Shown here: in pieces, positions 17,368 through 26,442 of the stretch
Layout: every line of letters begins with the position of its first letter
How positions within the stretch are numbered: position 1 is the first letter of the stretch
NCBI GenBank assembly: GCA_017883205.1
Contig: JADGNZ010000021.1
Span: forward strand, 1-64,000
Length of the DNA stretch: 64,000 nucleotides
Direction of reading: 5' to 3'
Source of the DNA: Thermoanaerobaculia bacterium
GTDB taxonomy: Bacteria > Acidobacteriota > Thermoanaerobaculia > Gp7-AA8
Notes under the pieces: generated by a model
What the model was told of the DNA's origin: nothing
Seen by the model: only the letters and a program-made list of their open reading frames with translations
Database searches by the model: none
Made by a program: the position numbers and the translations under genes

Positions 17368-17993
17368 CTTACCGCCTCATCTTCTTCGACGTTGATTCGA
17401 CGCTCGTCACGATCGAAGGAATCGATGTCCTTGCGAACGGCGACCCCGAGATCGCAGCGCTCACCGATGCCGCGATGAATGGCCGTATTCCGCTCGATCA
17501 GGTCTACGCGAGGCGGCTCGACATCATCAAGCCGACGTCTGACGACGTTGAGAAACTGGCGGCGACCTATGTCCACTCGCTCGTCGACGGAGCGAAGGAG
17601 ACGATCGCAACACTGCAAGGCGCAGGAGCGGTTATCCACCTGATCACCGGTGGCATCGAACAGGCAATCCTTCCGCTCGCGAAATCGCTCCATGTTCCTG
17701 AGCGCAATGTTCACGCGGTTCGGCTGCGCTTCGACGCGAACGGTGCCTACAAAGACTTCGACCGGCGCTCGTTTCTTGCACGTCCGGGTGGGAAGGAGCT
17801 CGTCGGGCGCGATATCCGCGCTCGCTCTCACGGAAAGGCCGCGTTCGTCGGCGACGGCGTGAGCGATCTCGAGGCGAAAGCTGCCGTCGACCTTTTCATC
17901 GGCTTCGGCGGCGTTGTAGTCCGCCCACGTGTGAAGGAAAATGCGCACATCTTCGTAACCAGCTTTCGCGACATACTCCAGCACCTCTCATGA
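17364..17993 (+). CDS. serB: Phosphoserine phosphatase-like HAD protein
   Basis: This encodes 209 residues of the HAD SerB-like group. Motif I is FFDVDSTLVTIEGID, with Ser in place of the usual Gly as found in SerB. Motif II is HLITGGIEQA, and motif IV is FVGDGVSDLEA. It should hydrolyse phosphoserine to serine, the last step of serine synthesis. Assignment rests on these motifs and on the following class V aminotransferase and serA. The start is the ATG overlapping the previous stop; a longer frame from 17319 would overlap the neighbour by 49 bases and is less likely. Confidence 0.82.
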   Translation: MTYRLIFFDVDSTLVTIEGIDVLANGDPEIAALTDAAMNGRIPLDQVYARRLDIIKPTSDDVEKLAATYVHSLVDGAKETIATLQGAGAVIHLITGGIEQAILPLAKSLHVPERNVHAVRLRFDANGAYKDFDRRSFLARPGGKELVGRDIRARSHGKAAFVGDGVSDLEAKAAVDLFIGFGGVVVRPRVKENAHIFVTSFRDILQHLS

Positions 17994-19075
17994 GCAACCC
18001 CACAGAACGAGCAACCTACTTCGTCCCCGGCCCAACCTGGGTTCGCCCGGCGATCCTGAACGAGATGACACGGCCGATGATCGGCCACCGCTCGTCGGAG
18101 TTCAAGGACCTCTTCGTGCGCGTCATCGCCAACCTGAAGACGCTCTTCGGCACGACGCAGGACACGCTCGTCGCCACCTGCAGCGGTACCGCGATTCTCG
18201 AGGCTGCGCTCATCAACTGCGTGCCGCGCCGGCTGCTCGTTACGACCTGCGGCGCGTTCTCCGAGCGCTGGCGCGCCATCGGCGAAAGCCTCGGACTGGA
18301 AGTTGATCAACTCAATGCGGGATGGGGAAACGCCGTCGAGCCCGCGGCGCTGGCCGATCATCTGACGTCGCGCCGAGGACACTACGACGCCGTGACGATC
18401 ACGCACAACGAGACGTCGACCGGCGTTACGAACGACGTAGCGTCGCTCGCGCGCGTCGTGCGCGAGCGCTCACCCGATACGCTCGTCCTCGTCGATGCCG
18501 TCTCCTCGCTCGGTGGCATTCCCGTGCGCTTCGACGAGTGGGGCCTCGACGTCTGCCTCGCCAGCGTGCAGAAGGGCATCGCGCTGCCGCCCGGCATTAC
18601 TCTCTTCGCCGTTTCGGCCCAGGCGTTGGCGCGGGCAGCGAAGAAACCGTATCGCGGAACTTATTTCGATTTTCTCAACTACAAGAAACATGCTGACGAC
18701 GGCAGCGTTCCTTCGACGCCGTCGATTCCGCACTTCTACGCGCTGGACAGACAGCTCGACGACATCATCAACGTCGAAACGCTCGACGCGCGCTTCCTCC
18801 GTCACGAGGCCATGCGCGAGGCGACGATCCGCCGCACCGCCTCGTACGCGACGCTCGCGTCCGACGCCGCGCACGCATCGGCCACAGTCTCCGCGCTTCT
18901 GCCGAATCTCCCCGCCGAACAAATTCGCGACCGGATGAAGGCGCGCGGCTTCACGCTCGGAGGCGGCTACGGAAAGTGGAAGAACACCACCTTCCGGATC
19001 GGCCACATGGGGGACATCAGCCTCGACGATCTCAACGCGATGCTCGATGTGCTGTCCGAGGTTGCGGGAACGTGA
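17990..19075 (+). CDS. Class V aminotransferase, probably phosphoserine aminotransferase
   Basis: This encodes a 361-residue PLP enzyme of aminotransferase class V. Lys195 in ASVQKGIALPPG is the Schiff-base lysine, and Asp169 in LVDAVSSLGG contacts the pyridine ring. The N-terminus YFVPGPTWVRPAI resembles serine-pyruvate or alanine-glyoxylate enzymes more than classic SerC. Placed between serB and serA with ATGA and GTGA overlaps, it probably converts 3-phosphohydroxypyruvate to phosphoserine. That role is inferred from context; a serine-glyoxylate or alanine-glyoxylate activity is the main alternative. Confidence 0.85.
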   Translation: MSNPTERATYFVPGPTWVRPAILNEMTRPMIGHRSSEFKDLFVRVIANLKTLFGTTQDTLVATCSGTAILEAALINCVPRRLLVTTCGAFSERWRAIGESLGLEVDQLNAGWGNAVEPAALADHLTSRRGHYDAVTITHNETSTGVTNDVASLARVVRERSPDTLVLVDAVSSLGGIPVRFDEWGLDVCLASVQKGIALPPGITLFAVSAQALARAAKKPYRGTYFDFLNYKKHADDGSVPSTPSIPHFYALDRQLDDIINVETLDARFLRHEAMREATIRRTASYATLASDAAHASATVSALLPNLPAEQIRDRMKARGFTLGGGYGKWKNTTFRIGHMGDISLDDLNAMLDVLSEVAGT

Positions 19076-20646
19076 GGATCCTTGTGACCGACACGCTGGC
19101 CGATTCCGGGCTGGCCATCCTTCGCGCTGCCAGCGACATGGAGCTCGACTACCGGCCCGGCCTCAAAGATGCTGCACTGCTCGCGACGGTCGCCGAGTCC
19201 GACGCACTCATCACACGCAGCGGCACCGCAGTGACTGCGGAGTTGGTGAACGCCGGCGCGCGGTTGCGCATCGTCGGGCGCGCCGGCGTCGGACTCGATA
19301 ACGTCGACGTCGATGCATGCACCGCGCGCGGAATCCTCGTCATCAACGCGCCGACCGCGAACATCATGTCGGCCACCGAGCATACGATGGCGATGCTGCT
19401 CGCACTCTGCCGCAACATTCCGGAGGCGCACGCCAGCGTGAAGCGCGGCGAATGGAACCGCTCGAAGTTCCTGGGCACCGAGCTCGATGGCAAGACCCTC
19501 GGCATCATCGGGCTGGGACGCATCGGCACGCGCATCACCGTTCGCGCCCGCGCCTTCGGCATGACTGTTATTGCTTACGACCCGCACATCGCACCCAGCG
19601 TCTTCGAAAAATCCGAAGTTGAAAGCGTCTCGCTCGATGGTCTTCTCAATCGCGCCGACGTGATTACCGTTCATACGCCGCTCACCGATGAGACACGCGG
19701 CATGATCGGCGCGGACGAGATTGCGAAGATGAAGGACGGCGTCGTCGTCCTCAACATCGCCCGCGGCGGGATATACGAAGAGCAGGCGCTCGCCGATGCG
19801 CTCAACAGCGGCAAGATCGCCGGCGCCGCGGTCGACGTCTATGTCGAGGAGCCGCCGAATGGCAACCCGTTGCTGTCGGCGAAGAACATCATCCTTTCTC
19901 CACACATCGGCGCGAACACGATCGAAGCACAAGACCGGGTCGCCGTGCAGACGGCTGAGATGGTGATCGCCGCGCTGCGCGGATCGATCTTCGTCTCGGC
20001 GGTCAATCTGCCGTTCATGGGGCTGGATGATCCCGATGCGCCGCCGTTCGCTAGCATGGCCGAAAAACTCGGCCTCTTCGCTGCCCAAATCATCAGCGGT
20101 CCGATCACGGGCGCTGCGGTCGAGCTTTGGGGTATCGACGAGCGTTTGACGAAGATCATCTCCGTGGCCGCGCTTAAGGGAATGCTAAACCTGCATTTGG
20201 CGGAACCGGTGAACTTCGTCAACGCCGAGCAGGTCGCCCACCAGCGTGGCATCGACATCGAGCCGACCGCGCACCCCGTACCCGTCGACTACGCGAATCT
20301 CGTCACCTTCCGCGCGTCGTCGGCAACGGACGAGGTCTGCGTCTCGGCGACGCTCTTCAGTGAAAAGAACCAGCGCATCGTTTCGGTCAACAACTTCCGT
20401 GTCGAGTTCAAGCCGGAAGGCTACGTGCTTTACATCATCAACAAGGATGTGCCCGGAGTCGTTGGCAAGGTTGGCACTGCGCTCGGTGACCATGAAATCA
20501 ACATTGCCGAATATAACTTGGCGCGCAATGCCTCGGGTGGGCGCGCCATGGCGATCATCACGGTCGACTCCGCTCTCGATTTTGAGGCAATCACTGCTCT
20601 GAAAAGCATCAAGGCGGTGGAGGAAGTGAAGCAGGTGAAGTTATGA
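19072..20646 (+). CDS. serA: D-3-phosphoglycerate dehydrogenase
   Basis: This encodes 524 residues, the long SerA form with an intervening domain and a C-terminal ACT domain. It oxidises 3-phosphoglycerate with NAD+, the first committed step to serine. Visible features are GRAGVGLDNVD (about 69-79), the nucleotide loop GLGRIGTRI (about 147-155), the catalytic Arg in LNIARGGI, Glu in VEEPP and His in LSPHIGANT. The ACT domain (YVLYIINKDVPGVVGKVG to the end) suggests serine feedback. The GTG start overlaps the upstream stop as GTGA. An in-frame ATG at 18976 lies deep in the neighbour and gives no SerA homology. Confidence 0.96.
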   Translation: MRILVTDTLADSGLAILRAASDMELDYRPGLKDAALLATVAESDALITRSGTAVTAELVNAGARLRIVGRAGVGLDNVDVDACTARGILVINAPTANIMSATEHTMAMLLALCRNIPEAHASVKRGEWNRSKFLGTELDGKTLGIIGLGRIGTRITVRARAFGMTVIAYDPHIAPSVFEKSEVESVSLDGLLNRADVITVHTPLTDETRGMIGADEIAKMKDGVVVLNIARGGIYEEQALADALNSGKIAGAAVDVYVEEPPNGNPLLSAKNIILSPHIGANTIEAQDRVAVQTAEMVIAALRGSIFVSAVNLPFMGLDDPDAPPFASMAEKLGLFAAQIISGPITGAAVELWGIDERLTKIISVAALKGMLNLHLAEPVNFVNAEQVAHQRGIDIEPTAHPVPVDYANLVTFRASSATDEVCVSATLFSEKNQRIVSVNNFRVEFKPEGYVLYIINKDVPGVVGKVGTALGDHEINIAEYNLARNASGGRAMAIITVDSALDFEAITALKSIKAVEEVKQVKL

Positions 20647-21110
20647 ATCGTTGCGTCGCGTTGCTTCTCGCTGGTTCCCTGCTCTCGTCATGCGCAACGA
20701 TGAACCGCGGTCGCGATGAAGTCATCTCTATCGATTCGGATCCATCCGGAGCGAAGGCCACAATCATGTGCGCCGGCAACATCACCGCAAGCGGCACGAC
20801 ACCAGCCCACTTGACGATTCCTCGAAAAGCCGACCTTTGCCGCATCGATATTGAGAAGAGCGGCATGGCGACCCAGAAGGTACAGATCGAGCGCGGTTTC
20901 AATGCGTCGTACTGGATGAACTTCATTCCCGCCGGCGCGTTTCCGCTTTCCGTCCTCGTAGCGTTCACGAGCGGATCCGATGGAGCATTGTTTGTGGGAC
21001 TTGGGATTGGGCTCATCGGCGCCGGCGGTCTTGTCGTCGATCGCCTCACCGGCGCGATGTACGACCACGAGCCCAACGTCATCAAAGTCACACTCCAACC
21101 GCAGCACTGA
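20643..21110 (+). CDS. Lipoprotein of unknown function, PEGA-like start
   Basis: This encodes 155 residues with a lipoprotein signal (LLLAGSLLSSCATM). The segment VISIDSDPSGAKATIMCAG through GTTPAHLTIPRK resembles the PEGA type of small beta domain found in envelope proteins. A glycine-rich hydrophobic region follows (GLGIGLIGAGGLVVDRL), as in some glycine-zipper lipoproteins. Its ATG overlaps the serA stop (ATGA), so it is cotranslated with the serine genes although no link to serine is apparent. Confidence 0.75.
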   Translation: MNRCVALLLAGSLLSSCATMNRGRDEVISIDSDPSGAKATIMCAGNITASGTTPAHLTIPRKADLCRIDIEKSGMATQKVQIERGFNASYWMNFIPAGAFPLSVLVAFTSGSDGALFVGLGIGLIGAGGLVVDRLTGAMYDHEPNVIKVTLQPQH

Positions 21111-21127
21111 CCTTAGAATCGTTCGCG

Positions 21128-22114
21128 ATGCAGTACCGCGAGCTCGGAAAGACCGGAATCAAAGTCAGCGCCATCGGCTTCGGCGGCTGGGCCATCGGTG
21201 GTCCTTCCGAGGCGTCGGGAACTCCGCTTGGGTGGGGACGCACGAACGATGAGGAATCGCTGGCCGCCATCCGCCGCGCCCGCGACCTCGGCGTCACGTT
21301 CTTCGACACGTCCGACAGTTACGGCTTCGGCCGCAGTGAGTCGCTCCTCGGCATCGTCCTTTCGCGCAAGCGTCAGGACGCCGTCATCGCCACCAAGGTC
21401 GGCGTCGTTCGCGGACCGGGCGGCGAGTTGAAGAAGGATTTCACCGGACAGCACATCTTCGCTGCCGTCGATGGCTCGCTTAAACGGCTCCGCAGCGATT
21501 ACATCGACCTCTACCAAGTTCACAATCCGACACTCGACGAGCTGCGGCGCGAAGAGATTCAGGACGCGATGGAGAGGCTTCAGGATGCGGGGAAGATCCG
21601 TTACTGGGGCGTGTCGGTGTCGAGTCCCGAGGAGGGGATCGAGATCATTAAGCGTGGATGGGGCCACGCGCTGCAGGTTCTCTACAACATTCTGAATCAA
21701 GCGCCGGCACAGGAGCTGTTTCCACTGGCGAAGGAGAAAGGCTACGGCATCATCGTCCGCGTTCCGCTCGCATCCGGCCTGCTAACCGGCAAATTTCGCA
21801 ACGACACCACCTTCGCCTCCGACGATCTCCGCCAGAGTTTCCTGACGCCGCGCCGTCTGCAGGAAGCGCTGGCACGCGTCGACGAGGTGAAATCGATCAT
21901 CGGCGGCACAGCCCGCAGCCTCATCGAAGGCGCCCTCCGCTTCGTCCTCGCCAACGACGCCGTCGCCACCGCCATCCCCGGCGCCAAAAACATCCGCCAG
22001 GTGGAGACTAACGTCACCGCCGGCGACGCCTGGCTCCCGGAGGATGTCGTCGAAAAACTCCGCACCCGCCTCGGCGACTACAACTTCTATCAGCGGCATA
22101 ACGTGCGGATCTGA
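21128..22114 (+). CDS. Aldo/keto reductase
   Basis: This encodes a 328-residue NADPH-dependent oxidoreductase with a TIM-barrel. The catalytic tetrad is visible: Asp and Tyr in FFDTSDSYGFG, Lys in IATKVG and His in YQVHNP. The N-terminus QYRELGKTGIKVSAIGFGGW is the usual family start. The substrate cannot be read from sequence. It follows the lipoprotein stop by 17 bases on the same strand and may belong to the same transcript. Confidence 0.92.
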   Translation: MQYRELGKTGIKVSAIGFGGWAIGGPSEASGTPLGWGRTNDEESLAAIRRARDLGVTFFDTSDSYGFGRSESLLGIVLSRKRQDAVIATKVGVVRGPGGELKKDFTGQHIFAAVDGSLKRLRSDYIDLYQVHNPTLDELRREEIQDAMERLQDAGKIRYWGVSVSSPEEGIEIIKRGWGHALQVLYNILNQAPAQELFPLAKEKGYGIIVRVPLASGLLTGKFRNDTTFASDDLRQSFLTPRRLQEALARVDEVKSIIGGTARSLIEGALRFVLANDAVATAIPGAKNIRQVETNVTAGDAWLPEDVVEKLRTRLGDYNFYQRHNVRI

Positions 22115-22128
22115 AGTGTCGAAGCCTT

Positions 22129-22188
22129 AACCACAGAGACACTGAGGACACAGAGAAAACCTCCGTGATCCCTGTTGTCTCTGTGGTT
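22129..22188. repeat. Dispersed inverted repeat (ACCACAGAG type)
   Basis: AACCACAGAGACACTGAGG at the left pairs imperfectly with the right end GTCTCTGTGGTT. This is a close relative of the repeat at 2826-2883. It lies in the gap before uvrA and produces a false upstream extension of that gene. Confidence 0.85.
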
Positions 22189-22248
22189 CCAATAAACAGA
22201 ACCAGAAACGCGGAACAGCGCCAACCTGCAATACGTTCTCAACTCGAC

Positions 22249-24999
22249 ATGCCCATTCGCACGATCTCCATTCGCGGGGCGCGGACGCACAATCTCAAGA
22301 ACGTTTCGGTCGAGATTCCGCAGCGCCAGCTGACGGTTCTGACAGGACCGTCCGGGTCGGGGAAGTCGTCGCTGGCGTTCAACACTCTGTATGCCGAGGG
22401 ACAGCGGCGGTTCGTCGAATCGATGTCGACGTATGTGCGGCAGTTCCTGGAGCGCATCGACCGTCCCGACGTCGACGAGATCGACGGCATCCTGCCCGCG
22501 ATCGCCATCGAGCAGAAGAACTCGGTCAAGAACGCGCGATCGACGGTGGCGACGGCGACCGAGCTCGCAGACCACATCCGCCTATTCATGACTTACGCGG
22601 GCGAGACGTTCTGTCCCGATTGCCAGGTAAAGGTGCGTCGCGAGACGCCCGAGTCGATCACGAGCGCGATCATCGACTCGCTGGCAGGGAAGCGCGTGGT
22701 CGTGCTCGCGCCAATCTTCTTCGGCGCTGAGAATCGCGGCGAGGTGCTGATGCAGCTCGTCAAGGCTGGCTACTTCCGCGCGTGGATCGGCGGCGAGGTG
22801 CGCGACATCAACGAGACCGATACGACCGGATTCACCTCGCTTGAGCTGGTCATCAACCGGTTGCGGGTCGATGCGGAGCGGAGCGGCCAGATCACCGAGG
22901 CCATCGAGCAGGCGTTCGAGGTCTCGAAAGGCAACGTCAACATTCTCGAGGACGCCGGCGACGGAAACTGGATCAGCCACCGCTTCACGTCCCGCTTCTC
23001 CTGCAACAAGTGCGGCACGGAGTTCATCGAGCCGACGCCGCACATGTTCTCCTTCAATTCGCCCCTTGGCGCTTGCACGAACTGCCAGGGCTACGGCCGG
23101 ATCATCGGCATCGACATGGAGAAGGTGATTCCGAATCGTGCTTTGCGCCTCGATGAGATGCCGATCGCACCGTGGAACTCTCCCGGCTACGAAGACTGCT
23201 ACGACGATCTGAAGAAGGCCGCCGCCAAGTACAAGTTCCGGATGGACGTTCCGGTCAAGGATCTGTCCCCCGAGGAGTGGACGCTGCTGTACGAAGGGCG
23301 GAGCAAGTGGTACGGCATCAAAGGCTTCTTTGAGTGGCTGGAGACGAAGAAGTACAAGATCCACGTCCGCGTGAAGCTGGCCAAATACCGCAGCTACGAG
23401 CCCTGCCCGCAGTGCCACGGCTCGCGCCTCAAGATCTCGGCGTCGTATGTGACGTTTCGCGACAAGACCGTCAACGATCTGTTCGCGATGAATGTTCGCG
23501 ACGCGCGACGATTCTGGGAGTTCCTGCCGTTCACGAAATCGGAGGAGGCGAAGTCGGGCCATCTGCGTCGCGAGATCGTCAACCGGCTGACCTATCTCGA
23601 TGAGGTCGGCCTGTCCTATCTCACGCTCGACCGCCAAACGCGCACCCTCTCCGGCGGCGAATCGCAGCGCATCAACCTCGCCGCGGCCCTCGGCAGCTCG
23701 CTAACCGAGACGATGTACGTGATCGATGAGCCGACGGTTGGCCTCCACGCGCGCGACAGCGAGCGGCTGCTTGCCGTGCTCAAGCGCCTCAAGAACGCCG
23801 GCAACACCGTCATCGTCGTCGAGCACGATCCGACGATCATCGCCGGCGCGGATCAGACGATTGAACTAGGACCTGGCGCGGGCGAGTACGGCGGGTCGGT
23901 GTTGTACGTTGGGCCGCCGCGGCCGCTCGTGATTCCCACCGAATCGGACACGAGGCCTTCGACGCGAAACCGCGCCGCCGACGCGGGCTTCGGAGCCATC
24001 ACGATTCGCGGCGCACGCGAACACAACCTCCAGAACATCGACGTCACCATTCCGCTCGGTCAGTTCGTCGCCGTCACGGGTGTCTCCGGCTCGGGCAAAT
24101 CGACGCTGATCCGCAACTGCCTCTACAACCGCTACCAGCGCGACGTACGCGGTGCAACGGGGCTCGACGCCGGCCGCGTGGCCGCGCTCGAAGGCACCGA
24201 CAAGATCTACGACATGCAGTTCATCGATCAGTCGCCGATCGGCCGCTCTACGCGCTCGAATCCGGCCACGTACGTGAAAGCGTGGGACGAGGTTCGCAAG
24301 ATCCTCTCCGCGACGACCGCGGCAAAGCTGAACAACGTCACCGCCGGCATGTTCTCGTTCAACACCGTAGGCGGACGCTGCGACGAATGCGAAGGCGCCG
24401 GCACGGTGACGATCGACATGCAGTTCCTGGCTGACGTCGAGGTCATCTGCGACAAATGCGGCGGCAAGCGCTTCAATGAGCAGGTCATGAAGGTCACGTA
24501 CAAGAGCAAGAACGTGAACGACATCCTGGAGATGACCGTCGACGAAGCGATGAAGTTCTTCGTCGACAAGCGCGCTCTCCTGAAGAAGCTCGCCGCCCTC
24601 CGCTCCGTCGGCCTCGGCTACCTCCGCCTCGGCCAGTCCACCGCCTCCCTCTCCGGCGGCGAAGCGCAGCGCCTCAAGCTCGCCTCGTTCCTCTCCGAAA
24701 GCACAAAGAGCGACAGCGGCCATCTCTTCCTCTTCGACGAGCCAACGACTGGATTGCACTACACCGATGTCGCCCAACTCATCAAAACCTTCCGCAACCT
24801 CATCGACCGCGGCAACTCAGTCCTCGTAATCGAGCACAACATCCAACTCATCGAAGCCGCCGACCACATCATCGACCTTGGGCCTGAAGGTGGGGATGGA
24901 GGGGGCGAGTTGCTCGCTGTAGGAACGCCCGAAGACATTGCGACGAATGAGAGGAGTATTACAGGACGGTATTTAGCTCGCGCCACGGCCGCAGCCTGA
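22249..24999 (+). CDS. uvrA: Excinuclease ABC subunit A, divergent UvrA-family ATPase
   Basis: This encodes 916 residues with the UvrA architecture of two ABC ATPase halves and zinc modules, used to find DNA damage. Walker A is GPSGSGKSS (33-41) and later TGVSGSGKST. Cysteine pairs are CPDC, CNKC with CTNC, CPQC and CDEC with CDKC. Signature motifs are TLSGGESQRINLAAALGSSL and LSGGEAQRLKLASFL. The first departs from the common TLSGGEAQRIRLA, and the following DEPTVGLHARD replaces DEPSIGLHQRD, so it may be a UvrA paralogue rather than the main UvrA. The start MPIRTISIRGARTHNLK is the family start. Confidence 0.88.
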   Translation: MPIRTISIRGARTHNLKNVSVEIPQRQLTVLTGPSGSGKSSLAFNTLYAEGQRRFVESMSTYVRQFLERIDRPDVDEIDGILPAIAIEQKNSVKNARSTVATATELADHIRLFMTYAGETFCPDCQVKVRRETPESITSAIIDSLAGKRVVVLAPIFFGAENRGEVLMQLVKAGYFRAWIGGEVRDINETDTTGFTSLELVINRLRVDAERSGQITEAIEQAFEVSKGNVNILEDAGDGNWISHRFTSRFSCNKCGTEFIEPTPHMFSFNSPLGACTNCQGYGRIIGIDMEKVIPNRALRLDEMPIAPWNSPGYEDCYDDLKKAAAKYKFRMDVPVKDLSPEEWTLLYEGRSKWYGIKGFFEWLETKKYKIHVRVKLAKYRSYEPCPQCHGSRLKISASYVTFRDKTVNDLFAMNVRDARRFWEFLPFTKSEEAKSGHLRREIVNRLTYLDEVGLSYLTLDRQTRTLSGGESQRINLAAALGSSLTETMYVIDEPTVGLHARDSERLLAVLKRLKNAGNTVIVVEHDPTIIAGADQTIELGPGAGEYGGSVLYVGPPRPLVIPTESDTRPSTRNRAADAGFGAITIRGAREHNLQNIDVTIPLGQFVAVTGVSGSGKSTLIRNCLYNRYQRDVRGATGLDAGRVAALEGTDKIYDMQFIDQSPIGRSTRSNPATYVKAWDEVRKILSATTAAKLNNVTAGMFSFNTVGGRCDECEGAGTVTIDMQFLADVEVICDKCGGKRFNEQVMKVTYKSKNVNDILEMTVDEAMKFFVDKRALLKKLAALRSVGLGYLRLGQSTASLSGGEAQRLKLASFLSESTKSDSGHLFLFDEPTTGLHYTDVAQLIKTFRNLIDRGNSVLVIEHNIQLIEAADHIIDLGPEGGDGGGELLAVGTPEDIATNERSITGRYLARATAAA

Positions 25000-25025
25000 C
25001 GTACAATTGCACGTACGTTAGGAGG
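25000..25025 (+). promoter_or_regulatory. Probable TA promoter/operator and ribosome site
   Basis: CGTAC (25000-25004) and its complement GTACG (25013-25017) flank a short spacer, overlapping a -10-like TACAAT at 25002-25007. AGGAGG at 25020-25025 is a strong ribosome site four bases before the antitoxin ATG. An inverted repeat over the promoter is the usual site of autoregulation by Phd-type antitoxins. No convincing -35 is seen. Confidence 0.4.
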
Positions 25026-25029
25026 TACC

Positions 25030-25314
25030 ATGAAGCGTCACCTGAGAATTGCCACCGACATCAAACCCGTCTCTGACTTTAGAGCCAACGCCGCGGGCAT
25101 GATCGAGCAAGTAAAAGCCAGCGGCCGTCCGCTGGTGCTCACGCAACGCGGCGAATCCGCCGCGGTTCTGTTGGACGTAGCCGTCTACCAGCAGCTGATT
25201 GAAGAACTCGAACTTCTGAGCGACGTGCGCACAGCAATGAAGCAGGTCGAGCTTGGACAAGTCATGTCCAATTCCGCAGCGAAAGCGGAGCTTCGAAAGC
25301 GGTTCGCTCGTTGA
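25030..25314 (+). CDS. Phd/YefM-family antitoxin
   Basis: This encodes 94 residues. IKPVSDFRANAAGMIEQVKASGRPLVLTQRGESAAVLLDVAVYQQL is the Phd/YefM fold that binds operator DNA; the remaining C-terminal part, rich in charged residues, should wrap the toxin. A strong ribosome site precedes the ATG, in keeping with antitoxin excess. The stop overlaps the toxin start (TTGA), the normal coupling of such modules. Confidence 0.92.
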   Translation: MKRHLRIATDIKPVSDFRANAAGMIEQVKASGRPLVLTQRGESAAVLLDVAVYQQLIEELELLSDVRTAMKQVELGQVMSNSAAKAELRKRFAR

Positions 25315-25613
25315 GAGTCGTTTGGACCCTGGTTGCGGTCGAACGCGCCTACGAAGCCGCAGCGTACATTGCTCGAGACAAGCCCGAGGCGGCATCGACT
25401 TGGCTTGAAGGTCTCTTCAAGTCAACCGACGGCCTCGAGGACTTTCCGCAATCGGGCCGCATAGTCCCCGAAATCGGATTGCCGGAGTATCGCGAGATCG
25501 TCTACCGAAAGTCCCACCGCGTCGTGTACAACGTTGATAAATCGACAGTGTCGATCCTCACCGTTCGAAACTTCGCGCAGCTTCTGGATCTAGCGGAGCT
25601 CGGGCTCGACTGA
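25311..25613 (+). CDS. ParE/RelE-family toxin
   Basis: This encodes 100 residues of the RelE/ParE fold, with the end YREIVYRKSHRVVYNVDKSTVSILTVRNFAQLL being characteristic. The sequence looks closer to ParE (gyrase poison) than RelE (mRNA cleavage), but the target is not certain. The start is TTG at 25311, overlapping the antitoxin stop; the first nearby ATG would remove part of the fold. It lies directly after uvrA and its antitoxin and converges on the DinB gene. Confidence 0.9.
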   Translation: MRVVWTLVAVERAYEAAAYIARDKPEAASTWLEGLFKSTDGLEDFPQSGRIVPEIGLPEYREIVYRKSHRVVYNVDKSTVSILTVRNFAQLLDLAELGLD

Positions 25614-25627
25614 TCCACAACGCGACC

Positions 25628-26095
25628 CTACAGAATCTGCCCCAAATGGTGTTCCAGATGATCCACGTAATCGCTCATAAAGTACGCAAGTGTCGCCGGC
25701 TGATCCTCGGCGACCGTGCGCCAGGCTAATTGATGCAGATTGTGCCGGGCGCGCGGCGCGTCGCGAACAGAAGTCGGTGTCGCCTCCATTACCCGCGCAA
25801 TCTGCAAATTGAACTCGCGCCATAGCGTGACCAGCGATTCCCACGGCGCGTCCGCGTACTGTCCGAGCGTTACCCAGCGCTCCTGGTCGTAGCCGGGGAA
25901 GATCAGGTCGTCGGTGAAGTTGGCACGGACGAAGCGTTGGTGGTTGTTCGAGGCGGAGTCGATCAGGTGGCCGATGACCTGCGTGGGCGACCACTTGCCG
26001 GGAGCGCGCGGTTTCGCGGCGTCGGCGTCCGAGATGGCGGCGAGGCGCGGGAACGCATTTGCAATTGCGGCGCGAAGGCGCTCTTCCGGTGGCAT
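25628..26095 (-). CDS. DinB-superfamily protein
   Basis: This encodes 155 residues with the four-helix DinB/YfiT fold, a metal-dependent group including thiol transferases. The candidate metal ligands are His in VIGHLIDSASNNHQRFVRA and the paired His near the end in YVDHLEHHLGQIL. PGKWSPTQVIGHL is a family hallmark. The substrate is unknown. The start at MPPEER overlaps the stop of the upstream DUF5655 gene (ATGA); a frame extending 11 codons further is less likely. Confidence 0.88.
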   Translation of the reverse strand: MPPEERLRAAIANAFPRLAAISDADAAKPRAPGKWSPTQVIGHLIDSASNNHQRFVRANFTDDLIFPGYDQERWVTLGQYADAPWESLVTLWREFNLQIARVMEATPTSVRDAPRARHNLHQLAWRTVAEDQPATLAYFMSDYVDHLEHHLGQIL

Positions 26096-26442
26096 CACTG
26101 CGCCAGCTCGTACGACGCCTGGATCCACTTGCGGATCTCATCGTCGACTTCTTCCGGCGCGGTCAGCCGCACCTCGAAGTACCACCTCTTCGCCGACGTC
26201 TGTTCCGTTTTGCGGACGCGGCGGTGCCTGATGGCGCGGTCGGACTTGAGCGTCAGGATCAGCGCGTCTTTGCGCGTCTCCACACCGGCGAATGCGACGC
26301 GACGGTTGAGGTGAATCGAGGTCTTCTTTGGATCCTGCCCGACCGGTCCCAGGGCCGATGAAGCCTTGACGATCGTGTCATAGCTCCTGCGCACATGATC
26401 CGCGCGGCCGGAGAAGTGTTGTTCAACGGTGGGATCAGGCAT
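26095..26442 (-). CDS. DUF5655-type protein
   Basis: This encodes 115 residues. VEQHFSGRADHVRRSYDTIVKA, then DPKKTSIHLNRRVAFAGVETRKDALILTLKSD, and the closing VDDEIRKWIQASYELAQ match the DUF5655 pattern, a small domain of unknown function sometimes fused to DNA-related proteins. A much longer upstream frame runs opposite the OPT transporter gene and is rejected. It is coupled to the DinB gene through an ATGA overlap, so the two probably form one transcript. Confidence 0.8.
   Translation of the reverse strand: MPDPTVEQHFSGRADHVRRSYDTIVKASSALGPVGQDPKKTSIHLNRRVAFAGVETRKDALILTLKSDRAIRHRRVRKTEQTSAKRWYFEVRLTAPEEVDDEIRKWIQASYELAQ

Noticed and set aside
24759-25031. Antisense gene at the uvrA end
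   Set aside because: It lies opposite conserved UvrA codons and the TA promoter and has no known domain.
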